Assembly: GCF_963675165.1 (NCBI RefSeq)
Contig: NC_087392.1
Coordinates: 761,001 to 825,000, forward strand
DNA length: 64,000 nt
Reading direction: 5' to 3'
Origin: Halichondria panicea
Taxonomy: Eukaryota > Porifera > Demospongiae > Suberitida > Halichondriidae
Shown here: positions 36,101 through 46,317 of the stretch, in pieces
Layout of the letters: each line of letters begins with the position of its first letter
Position numbering within the stretch: the first letter of the stretch is position 1
Notes under the pieces: model-generated
Seen by the model: the letters and a program-made list of their open reading frames with translations, nothing else
Database searches by the model: none
Told to the model about the DNA's origin: nothing
Position numbers and translations under genes: made by a program

Positions 36101-36833
36101 ACAAATGCTAGCCACAATTCCAACACTATGGAGAGTGTGCCAATGCATATACAGTAATTATACTGACTTTTTGCTAATCTCACTGAAGACTGGCTGTGGG
36201 TTGAGCACTCTCCCTCCAGTCTGCATCTGAGAGAGGAAGGAGGAGAGCTTCCCTGTCAGCTGCCCCAAACCACCCTCCACAGTCAGCTGGCGTGAACATG
36301 GCTCCTAGTATAGGCAAAGTGAAAAATATTGGTATAAATGACAAACTTCACAGAATGTATAATTATTATAGAAGCAAAGATGAAATTGATCAGTATACAG
36401 ATCTTTGAAACTTACTCCCATTCCAGTTAACTTGATCTCCATTGTGTATGTTGGTTTGGCTAACAGGCTACCCAGCTCAGCACGAAAGTAATGAGACTGT
36501 CCAAGGTTCTGTGAACAGAGTGGAGGTATAGGTAACCATGACCTGTATGCAGTCACTGTAGGCATAGCTACGTACCTGCATCACTGAGTTGAAGAAACAA
36601 GTGTTGCCCAGATTCGATAAGCCCTGTACAGATGGATATGTCACAATTATAGTAGACACGGTTTATATTTTGCTTACGGGTACAGGGAGGCTCTTCCCAG
36701 ATCGTCCCTTCAGCACAACTGTCTCACTGAACTCTGGCTCAGCCTGGCCCTTGTTCCCTTTCCTGTGCTGCCCACTCTGTTTTGGCTTACCCAGGCCTGC
36801 TTTATTTGCTCTCTTCTTGCCCTTGCCACCCAT
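32712..36833 (-). CDS. USP16: USP16/USP45-type ubiquitin-specific protease without ZnF-UBP
   Basis: Cysteine deubiquitinase; human USP16 removes ubiquitin from histone H2A. Start at 36833 ([18 protein letters not shown]), stop at 32712-32714. Exons about 36678-36833, 36577-36624, 36418-36509, 36174-36303, 35999-36087, 35852-35949, 35269-35363, 35158-35215, 34904-35036, 33658-34831, 33379-33613 and 32712-33138. Cys box [58 protein letters not shown] (structural CxxC pairs), [11 protein letters not shown], and His box [17 protein letters not shown] with [11 protein letters not shown]. Between the finger strands lies a roughly 390-residue acidic, disordered insertion (exon 33658-34831), as in USP16. 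The N-terminal ZnF-UBP of human USP16/45 is not seen; only a basic tail precedes the catalytic domain. USP16 versus USP45 cannot be separated here. Confidence 0.88.
33139..33177. repeat. (TG)n microsatellite forming a USP16 acceptor
   Basis: On the transcript strand it is (CA)n ending in the AG acceptor of the last USP16 exon, so the repeat itself replaces the polypyrimidine tract. Confidence 0.9.
35459..35822. mobile_element. Fold-back/MITE-like repeat, copy 2 (clearest copy)
   Basis: About 365 bp in a USP16 intron. The two ends are inverted repeats of roughly 115 bp: GTTTAATCAATGGGTCGG at the left is mirrored by CCGAACCGTTGATTAAAC at the right, and CTTTCAAATGAT by ATCATTTGAAAG further in (the inner match is read as CCTTTCAAATG/CATTTGAAAGG). 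The centre holds TTGGACCATGGGCTATAA. No coding capacity and no clear target-site duplication. This marks a non-autonomous fold-back DNA element; the parent family is unknown. Confidence 0.75.
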
Positions 36834-37250
36834 GGCTTTTTAGTAGTATACCTTTTCGATTCCAAGAATCCTCTGTTTCCAAGATTCCTCTGTATGCCAT
36901 GTGACAACACAACTTGCTCAATCAGCACAAATTAGCTTGCTGAATCAGCACAAATCTATTGTGTACTGTCTGTTGTCTCACCAGAATGCTCCACGTCAGC
37001 TAGCTGGCTAAGGATTTCTGCCACTAGAGCTAGAGAGACAGATCCCTTGCTGAAGTGATGCCTGACTGCTTCATAATTATAATATAGTAAAAGCAGGTTG
37101 CATTAATTGAAAATTGGTGAGACTATAAAATTTAATAGTGATTTCTAGTCTTGTTTATAATTAAAATCTATACATGTAGTGTAAAAACAATTTGGAAAAT
37201 GTTGTTATTTAATAATAATTATACCTTATTTTCATTAATTTAATGCAGGC
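36834..37250. promoter_or_regulatory. Divergent intergenic region USP16 / YccV-domain gene
   Basis: 417 bp between divergent starts. AT-rich towards the plus-strand gene. I looked for exons encoding a missing ZnF-UBP on the minus strand here and saw none. Confidence 0.45.
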
Positions 37251-39013
37251 ATGAACCCGACAATTGTGCTAGTGTTGCTCCTGCTTGCGGTTCCCCTCCA
37301 ACTGTTTTTCAACCACTACCTTGAGCAGGGCTACTCCGCAGGCTCAGTGGAGGGCGACCATGATGGCCTCGATGGAGCTAGGCTCAATGCCTTACAGAGG
37401 TGAGTGAAAGTATACTATAATACATTTTATGGAAGCGAAGCTAACTAAAATTTGATTGACACAACAAACTGATTATATACTGTATGTCACGCCCCCTCAC
37501 TATCGGGTACAAGGTACAGGGGGAGGGGCTGCTCTGTATGTGCCAAGGGGCCCGGCTACAGCTATGACATTACTCATCTAGAATAACAATTATGCACAAA
37601 TACCTTCACCCCTCTTTCAGGCTTGGTTCATCAGTGGTGAGTCTCAAGCATCAGTTTGGAGCCACTATCAGACACTACTCCTCTTGGAAGAACCTCAGAG
37701 AACTGTTTGTCATTCCCCGGAGGAAGAAAGCAAAGAAAACTGAAGCTATCCACATCAGTACATTCAAGTCAGAGAGCGGCAATAAGAAGATTAAAATTGT
37801 GACATCCAACAAACAGTCAGCTACTAAAACAAAGCCAAGTACCTCGTCACAAAGTAATACCAAGTCCAATACTTTAAAAAAGAAAGAACCAAAAGAAGCA
37901 CCTACTTCTAAAGCCAAAGAGGTTGAGGAGTACATGATGAGAGAGGTCTACTTTGCACAGTCGAAAGAGCCACGAACCAAACGTCCTTCTAACGTCCACT
38001 TTGTTGTCGGGCAAGTTGTCAAGCACAAGATGGATGGCTACCATGGTGTCATCATTGGGTGGGACCCTGTGGCAAAGGTGTGTGTGTGTGTGTGTATTGT
38101 GTGGTATGTGTGACTAATCACATGATACCTTTACAGGCTCCTGATTGGTGGATTGAGAGATTCTACGCCAAAGACAGAATAGAGGTATATACCTTCTTAT
38201 ATTTCATTGCTAGATTATGCTCCATACAAAAAATTAGCTCAGCTATATAATTACATATGGGCCACGGTTGAAATCTTTCAACAGCCGTAACTTCAGTACA
38301 ATTGATTCAATTTCAAAAATGTTATATATAGTTTTTCTGAAAGCTAGAAAGATACCTTTTAAGTGATGTGTTTAAATCCACAATTTTGTTTGAGCCATAA
38401 TTTGTCATTTTTCGGCCTCGGACCATGGTTTGCCAAAACATTTTATCTCTCAAATATGAACTTTGATGACACCGTTTGAAAGGTATCTTTCTAAGCTTTC
38501 ATAAAATCATAAAATCGTTGAAATTGAACACACGGAATTCAAGTTGTGACAGCTGAAAGAGTCCCAGAACCACTGTTCAACAGCTTGTAACTTTAGTAAC
38601 ATATCAATTTCTTCCCCCGATTTTCTGTAAGCTTAGAAATATATCTTTCAAATTATGTGTTTAAATACAATTTCTTTGGGGCTACGTGTATAATTAAAAT
38701 TTTTGGACCTTGGACCACGGGCTATTCCATTGCATGTTACTTTTTCATTTACCGCCCCCTCATACAGACAATTTACCTTGCCCATCCCTCCATGCAGCAT
38801 TTGATAACCACCCCCCACTACCATATCCTGGCTGATTCCAACTATGATGCCTCTGGCACCCCCTATCATTACATTCCGACCGAGGACCTGGAGGCAGCTG
38901 CAGGTACCAACCTACAGATCTCTGCTCCTGAAGTGGACAACTTCTTTGAAGGATTTAAAAACGGGAAACACATCCCAAGACCGTGGCTCAAAGACAGATA
39001 CCCTCTTGATTAA
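37251..39013 (+). CDS. YccV/HspQ-like (hemimethylated-DNA-binding fold) domain protein with signal sequence
   Basis: Four exons: 37251-37399, 37621-38077, 38137-38184, 38768-39013. The N-terminus MNPTIVLVLLLLAVPLQLFF is a signal peptide or membrane anchor. A basic Lys/Ser/Thr-rich linker follows (37.7-37.95 kb). Then comes a YccV-like domain: FVVGQVVKHKMDGYHGVIIGW, APDWWIERF, HYHILADSNYD, TPYHYIPTEDLE, and a C-terminal FFEGFKNGKHIPRPWLKDRY. The closest remembered relative is the C-terminus of FBXO21 (VGLIMKHKRYGY.CVIYGWD, FSEFTGTHYIP). In bacteria HspQ/YccV binds hemimethylated DNA and serves as a Lon substrate and specificity factor; the animal role is unclear. No F-box is seen. The secretory signal on such a domain is unusual. 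The third intron carries repeat copy 3. Confidence 0.8.
38262..38720. mobile_element. Fold-back/MITE-like repeat, copy 3
   Basis: In intron 3 of the YccV gene. Shares AACTTTGATGACACCGTTTG, GAAAGGTATCTTTCTAAGC, the inverted arm CTGAAAGC(T)AGAAAGATACC and central GGCCTCGGACCATGG with the other copies. An extra partial arm follows to about 38720, so this too is compound. No coding capacity. Confidence 0.7.
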
Positions 39014-39133
39014 CCGTTTAAACATGTATATCAGAATATCACACGTCACGTTATCAATGTCATTATTACACTTTTTTGTTGATATGAGCATATTGAGCAT
39101 ACAAAAAGTACAATGAAATGAAAATAGTTTTTG

Positions 39134-41741
39134 CTATGGCAACGGAGTGTTCTGTGAGAATGGGTGTGCAATGAGTTCGTTAACAGTGGGCCTCTCCTTC
39201 GGGTGTCTACGGAGACATTTCTGTAGCAACAATAAAAGAAGCAGTTTATAAATTGTGATGAATTTCGTGCATCAATCTCATGACAACAGACATTCTAAAA
39301 CTACATACATGTATTAATTATAGACATAATAATTATTATAGTATATACATTTCACTGCATCACCAGAGGAGATACACTCCACACTAGGGACACCATAATA
39401 ATTAAAGGCACAAATAAAACCCTAATTTCTATTTCCCATGCCTTCATGATATCGATGGCTGCCTTGTTCTCAATGTGTGGGAAATAGACGGCCTCATTCG
39501 GTGAGACTATGGCATTCCATTTGTTGAGTTGTCCTTTGATGTGTTCAAATGGCGTCCTCCCGTAGATCATGAGATAAAGGATGCACCCTAGCGACCACAC
39601 ATCACTCGCCCTACCAACCTGCAATCAGTGTACTGTTACATATAGGTCAATAATGATACAGCATAGAGAGATACATACCGCAACCATCCATACAAGTATC
39701 TACACATGTACGGAGTACAAATAATTTTAAGTGTAGATTAGTCAAAAATCCTATTGTACTTGTCTCACACAAAAAGACAAAATAGGGCATGTACTGAGAC
39801 TACACCTTGTAGCAGTCTTTTCCCTCGTTTATTTGAATGGTCTCAGGAGACATGTAGTTGCTGGTACCACATCGCATGTCTCTCTCAAAGCTCGTCTGTT
39901 CTGTCTCTATTCGTTTAGATATCCCAAAGTCAATCAGTCTCAGCTCAGCACCAATCAGGACAAAGTTAGCAGGTTTGAGATCGTTGTGCACCACCCCCTC
40001 CTCGTGGATCACCTGAGTGTCACATGATATCACTATACAGTACAAGTCAAAGGTATTATAGGTAATCCAATAAGCTCACTTTAGCAAACATTCTCATGGC
40101 ATAATTATTGAAAACCTGCGTACCTTTACTGCTAAAAGCATTTGGCTCCAGAAGTAGAGCACGTTGATCATGTGGTTGCTTCGGTTCCATTTCTTGATAA
40201 CTGCATTCAGGTCCATCTCAGCGTATTCCAGTAACAGATACAGGACACCTTCTTGCTTGTTGTAATCACTGGGAGGAGGATAACGTAGGCACCTTGAGTA
40301 CATGCCGCCAATGCAAAGCATCTATCCACAATGACATGTGAATCAAGTTAGCCACAAATTAAATATCAAAAATGTCAGAGAAAAGTAACATTTGTGAAAG
40401 GGATGGTTAATATGAGCTCCCAATGTTAAAGGTATAATTAGAGTAGATCTATATTTGTATATAGGCATGGGGGGCCAGAGGGTATGTGGTATCACTAGAA
40501 TGTACAAGTGTAGGCCTATAAGGAGTGTGATGGTCCAACAAGGTGACTCACTAGTTGTGTAGGGTGATGATCTCTGGTCTAATGCTGAGTCGTTTGAGCA
40601 GCTTGATCTCATTGATGAATACTTCCTTGATCACCGGATCAACGTGCTTGATATAGACCTCCTTGAGGGCGTACATTTGAAAATCCTCACCAATCACCTT
40701 AAAAACCTACGTATTAGAATGAGAACATACATGTATACTTTATAGGGAAATCATACTCTCATTCACCATACACCATACACCATACACCATACACCATACA
40801 TACATACATACATACACACATACACACATCGTTTTTTCCTCTTTTCTAGTGCACAGTTACATGCCAGTCCACCAGAAGCCATAAGGCTAGCTCACCTTAC
40901 TGGATCCACCTGTTCCCAGAACGCACACCTTTGTGAAGGTGCGTCCACACATGACAAATACTCCAGAGTCAAGGCTCCCAGTAGTACTGGTCTTCCTCTC
41001 AGACAATATGGGGGGCTTCATGGGGGGTCTACCAGTAGCTGGGGTCACATGACGGCATTCCTCCTGGGTGGCCGTCGAGCTCAGGTGTTGAGGTACAGAT
41101 ACGTTACGGTGGATAGAGGTGGATTGAGGTTCTGGTTTAATTGTGCCCTGGACAGGTGTTGGGGGTTTGGAGCTGTGCACATGAAGATTGTTGTGTGTGC
41201 GTCCACAGCTCAGGGGGTTTGATACAGGGAAAGTGGAGGAAGGGGTGGTCCTAATGTCTTGTTTGCTCTGCTCTGCTTTCATTGTTCCACGATCGTGTAG
41301 ACTGGGGAACACACAACTTGGTGTAGTGTTTGCCACACTGTGAAGGGGCTCACGTGTAGAGCTAGAGGTGGTTGGAGTAGGGAGGGGTTTGGGCATCTGG
41401 TCGTGAAGGAGTTCACGTGTACGTGTGGAGTTGGAGGTGGTAGTAGGGAGGGGCTTGGACGTCTGGTCGTGAAGGGGTTCACGTGTAGAGGTGTTTGGAG
41501 TAGGGAGGGGCTTGGGTGTCTGGTCTCTGTTCTTCCGTGCAGGGAGGTCTATTCTGATTGTACTGCTGTTACGTTCCGTCTTACTTCTGACTGCATATAG
41601 GACTTGTGATGATTTCTTCTGATCTGAGGATTCATTAGGTGTTGGCTTGACGTCAGGTTCATGTGAAGTTTCATTAAAATCCACATCTCGGAGAGGTAGC
41701 CGACCAATGAGTTTATTTACCGATCTCTTCTTACAAAACAT
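39134..41741 (-). CDS. TTK: TTK/Mps1 dual-specificity kinase
   Basis: Spindle-assembly-checkpoint kinase. Six exons: 40896-41741, about 40552-40708, 40124-40269, 39806-40015, 39440-39621, 39134-39222. Start 41741, stop TAG 39134-39136; about 545 residues against 857 in human. Kinase signatures: glycine loop LGTGGSSKVFKV, VAIK-type Lys in YALKEVYIK, catalytic loop VVHNDLKPANF (the Mps1 HxD variant, human VHSDLKPANF), DFGIS, CGTSNYMSPE, SDVWSLGCILYLMIYGRTPF and CLRRHPKERPTVNELIAHPF. The N-terminal 284 residues are low-complexity Ser/Thr/Pro with a threefold PKPLPTP...REPLH repeat. The TPR domain that targets human TTK to kinetochores is not seen. Divergent from the SYTL gene 458 bp away. Confidence 0.93.
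40763..40829. repeat. CATACAC/CATA short tandem repeat
   Basis: Five copies of a CACCATA unit followed by CATA and CACA repeats, in TTK intron 1. Confidence 0.9.
41355..41530. repeat. Coding tandem repeat in TTK N-terminus
   Basis: Three imperfect units of about 60-75 bp (minus strand) encoding DQxPKPLPTP...TREPLH. The frame is kept throughout. Confidence 0.8.
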
Positions 41742-42199
41742 CTTTCACACTGTAGTTCTATAATGCTAGTTAGAGCTAAATCTCGACTTGACTACTGTAC
41801 TAATATTACATGCTCTGTTTCAAACTAACTTATCAAAGGTCAAAGTTCATGGCGCATGCGCGTCTGACACTTACATCTATTCCAGGCACGGTTCTGTACA
41901 ACTCCCCACTACATCATACAACACAACTGGTCTATAGATCAAGATACATATCAAATTACATCCACATTCCTTTGACTTCCCACCACTGCATTAATACTTG
42001 GAATTAATCCACAAGATGATCTAGTTCCTTTGAATTTTTCATCACTTCCTAAATTCTGGAATACATTAGATAATTCCTTTTATCAGGTTACCAGAAGACT
42101 GTCATTACAGGAAGACTTAGCTACCTAAATAGCCAAGAAGTTCAGTAAGTTCTCAGAGCATTGTTAGCTAGTTTAAAGACTTAACTAAGCTAGCATCAA
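41742..42199. promoter_or_regulatory. Divergent intergenic region TTK / SYTL gene 1
   Basis: 458 bp between divergent start codons. Contains a GC-rich GGCGCATGCGCG near 41851 (NRF1-like palindrome core GCGCATGCGC), the only clear candidate site. Confidence 0.5.
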
Positions 42200-45100
42200 A
42201 TGGCTAGTGCTTCAACATTAGTCATCTCAGAGCTTCAAGAACTTATGGATACACAGAGAAAGGTGGCCACCTTGCCTGCTAAGCTAAGTGATGATTCAGT
42301 CATGCAAAAGCAAGAATCTAATCCATCTGGCAACAACTCACCAAGCAAAGAAAATAAAGGGAGGGGCTCTCTCTTCTCTGCTGTGCAACTGTTTAGCAAA
42401 ACGAGCAAGCCAATTGATGCTGGGAGCGATGACTCTCACAGTGAAACAGATCGTGCCGATGCTGTAAGAGTGTTAGGCAAAGTGGCAGCAGTGCCAGGTC
42501 TGTTGGCAGACAGAGTAAAATCTACCCAGGCTAAGCAGATTGAAGCTGGAGAGTTAATAAATTTGACATTTCTAGAGGATTATGAGAGAATTGCCATTCA
42601 GAAAGTCATTCAAGCTGATCTCAAGCTGAGGAGACACATTCTAGGGTAGGTCAAGACATCATGTTTATTTTCAGTTGATCTATGTTTCTGAATTCACTGC
42701 TTGCAGGTCGTTGAAGAACAGCATTGACAAAACTTCGCAGTCTGAACCAAAAGAAACCATCGAGGAAAAAAAGTCAGGCCCGATGCCATGCACCAATTGT
42801 GGAAAGGAGATCAACTTGATATGCACTCGATTGTTATCTGGAAAATGTTCAGACTGTAAACGAATGCTATGCAAAGATTGCATAGGAAAGCCAACGCACG
42901 GTCTGTCTGTCCTTTGCTCAGTGTGCAAGAATAGAAGGTATGTTGCATGGTAATATGATATGACTTCAAAGCCATTTGCATCATTAGTTTTTTGCCTTAT
43001 TAAATTGCTAATCACTGAAGTGTAGAAACTTAATTACTCTGTGCACGCACCAGAATTCTCAGATTACAGACCCTAGACTATGAGTCTATTCTCCACTATG
43101 GTGTCGGAGGTGACAGAGAAGAGGATTATGTTCCCACAGTTGCAGAGTCTGAGCTGGTTAAGAAATCACTGCAAGCAGCAGTCAACCTATCAAGTAAGAG
43201 CTATATGATTTACCTTAATTCTGTGGATAGTATCATTATGTTTGTAAAGCGGCATAATTGCTATTGTGGTATGTGAGCTAACTAAAATCCAATGCATACA
43301 TTCTCTAGAGCCTCGGAAGTCGGTCGAGTTCTCTGGAGATATGAAGCGAGACATTCAAAGCCTAGGTGTAACTCTTCCAAGAAACAGAGCTTCAAGCCTA
43401 GGTGTAAACAGAGGGCAACTAAAGAGCATTGGCAAATCTGCTTCACTCGAAACAGATTCGCAGGCACATTCGATGTCTCCAGAAAACCGATCCAAGTCTG
43501 CCACTCTGCCAAAAAATGAAACTCTTTCCATTCCAAACATCAATGATGCTGATTGCGGGTTTCAATTAATGTCAAAAGCAAGTGATGAGAGCCTCATTGA
43601 CCTGTGCAGTGTTTACAGTGAGCAGTGCTACTTTGGAGTGGAGATCAGTGGTCGCATTCTTCTAGGCATCTGGTATAAAGCTAATGAAAAGAGGTTGTAT
43701 GTTCGGATTATCAAAGCTGAGAATCTCCCAGAGGCAGCTGATGGTGCACTGGATCCATACGTCAAGACCTACCTGCTGCCAGGCGTCTACAAAAGCAACA
43801 AAAGAAAGACAGGCCTTCAGTACGATACCACCAAACCTGTGTGGAATGAAATCCTGAAGGTACAACCTGCGATATTGAACAATTATCGCCTGCATGCACA
43901 AAATAATTAGTTAATTAACGGTTAGCTAAAACAATTCTTTTCTCCTATATTCTATTCTAGTATGCTGATCTTACACAAGAGGAGGTGTGTAGTCGAACTT
44001 TGTGGGTCAGTGTGTGGGATTGGAACAAATACGGTCGACAGCAGTTTCTGGGTGAGGTTCGAATCCCCCTAACAGGTCGGGATCTCACCAACTCCAGGGA
44101 CGAATGGTTCAAGCTACAGGACTCAGAGGTAGTTTATAGTCTGTGTGTGTAAACATAGAAAGGGAGTTAATGTATTTTGCATGGCAGTTAGAGTGTTTCT
44201 TCCTGTGAACTGCTAACAAGGTATTTCCTTGTTATATGCAATTCCAGTAATTATCATAATTATACTCGAATTGTACAGGCCAAGCCAAGTCTTGGAATAG
44301 AGGAAGTGGATTCTCCTGAGCAACCAGTGAAGCCTAGACTACTGGTGGCGATCATGTTCAAGTCGTACAGTGAAGAAGAACGAGCTCATCTTAGAAGTGA
44401 GAAGGAAGGCATAATTGGCTGTTTGCACATTAGGATCAAGAAAGCTGAGAATCTACCTGCCATGGACGTCAACGATCGCACGGACAGTTTTGCTCGATGC
44501 TTTCTATTCCCTAACCTTCAGCTTGGAGGAAAAAAGAAGACCAAAATCGTTGATAATTCGCTCAACCCAGTCTGGGATGAGGAGCTGGCCTACACTTACC
44601 TTTCTCTTGAGGAGCTGCAGTGTAATAGAGTACTAGAAGTCACGCTGTGGGATTACGATAGACGAGGCACAAACCAGTTTATTGGAGGTGTGAGGATTGG
44701 TCCAAATCCGTTCGATGTGATCCATTCGCACGACTGGATGGATTCCACTGAAAGTGAGTCAAATCACTGGGAAGACATGCTGGATCAGCCAGGGGAGTGG
44801 GTAGAAGCATGGCACACACTGAGGCCCAGTATGGAGTCTATGCACAAGCTGCAATCAAACCGCAAGATTCGTGAAGGGAGTATTTCATCAGGGTCCCTCC
44901 CATATGAGACCCCATTGCTTAGCGGCCAAGAGTCTCCTATCATCTCATCACCTGTGCCTGAAGGCGATAAGGTAAACAAGTCTATGGTATGGTTCTTTAA
45001 TATGGTATTAATTATCGTAATTATCTACTGTTTACACTTTTTACAATAACATTGATGTGTGTGTGTGTGTGACTGCATGTATGGTCATATTATCGTAATT

Positions 45101-46117
45101 ATCTACCTGTTTATACAATACCATTGATGTGTGTGTGTTGTGTGTGTGTGTGTGTGTGACTAGCTACATGTATGGTCGTATTATCATCTAGTCTACCTGT
45201 TTACACAATACCATTGATGTGTGTGTGTTGTCTGTAGAGTTTGGAAGTGAACATCAGTCGCTCTAAGAAAGGCCACTACCAAATCAGTGGAGAGATTCTC
45301 ATTGGCATCAAGTACAAAGATGAGTCCCTCTACCTGAAGATCATCAAAGCCGCTGGTCTCACTGCTGTGCACAGAAATGGAGTTTCTAATCCTTACGTAA
45401 AGATGTACCTCCTTCCAGATCGCAGTAAGGAATCCAAGAAGAAGACGGATATAAAGAAAAAGACCCTCGATCCAGTTTACAAGGAAGTGTTCAAGGTGAA
45501 ATGTGTGCGACATGCACTAGCTGTTTCTGTAAACTAATTACCCTTATAATTATATGCATTACTTAATTAGGGTTAAGCCTATGTGCATATTCAACCACCC
45601 ACCCCCACACACATTTAATTACTAATTTTGTTTACAGTACAAAGTGGACAAGGATAAAATTCACTTGAGGACTCTCTGGGTGACTGTGTGGGACCATGGC
45701 TCTCTTGGAGGCAGTCATTTCATGGGAGAGACATGCATATCACTGAATGGCGATCTACGTCACTCAAGCGAAAGGTGGTATGAGCTCCACGACTTTGCTG
45801 AGACTGGAATGGTCGTAATGGCGACCCCATTTGGCCGTACCCCCACCCATAACCCTACCGGGATTCCCTCCCTCGACAGTAGTGCTCTCAATGCAGTGGA
45901 AGGAGAGAATCAGCAACAGCAGGACCCTGCAGACCATAGAGAAGGAGAAGGAGAGCGGCCATTAGACAGCAGTACACCCAAGCCCTCATCACAGGAACAA
46001 GAAGATGTTCCGACACCCAAGCCTTCATCACTGGAGCAAGAAGATGTCCCAGATACAGCACCTCAGGACATGCCCGCTATTCCCATTGTTAATGTGGAGG
46101 ACTTTGAAGCTCTATAA
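42200..46117 (+). CDS. Synaptotagmin-like Rab effector 1: Rab-binding zinc finger plus three C2 domains
   Basis: Eight exons: 42200-42645, 42707-42937, 43054-43193, 43309-43859, 43961-44128, 44279-44971, 45238-45495, 45638-46117. The N-terminal helix LTFLEDYERIAIQKVIQAD plus an eight-Cys zinc finger (CTNCGKE...CSDCKRMLCKDC...CSVCKN) form a Slp/rabphilin-type Rab-binding domain. C2-1 (KRLYVRIIKAENLPEAADGA; VWDWNKYGRQQFLGE), C2-2 (GCLHIRIKKAENLPAMDVND; LWDYDRRGTNQFIGG; WHTLRPSM) and C2-3 (LYLKIIKAAGLTAVHRNG; VWDHGSLGGSHFMGE) follow. Several calcium-ligand Asp are replaced, mostly in C2-3 (SNPY for SDPY, DHG for DxD). The tail is acidic and ends IPIVNVEDFEAL. Slp proteins tether Rab27-type vesicles to membrane; that role is inferred. 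Tail-to-tail with its larger paralogue. Confidence 0.9.
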
Positions 46118-46317
46118 AGTAGACATGTTGACTAATTAGCTATAAATGTTGTCACGCTCTCACGCAATCACAATATTACTTATGTTCGTATATTTCATTT
46201 TCATCACAATACTGAAGTTATTGCAATAATTTTTTGGATCAAAATTGTACAATTAACACACTAATTAATAAAACTTAACATCCTAATACTCATATTATAA
46301 ATGAAAAAAAGAGCACA

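Noticed and set aside
41340-41600. Gly/Arg-rich plus-strand open frame
   Set aside because: Antisense of the TTK coding repeat.
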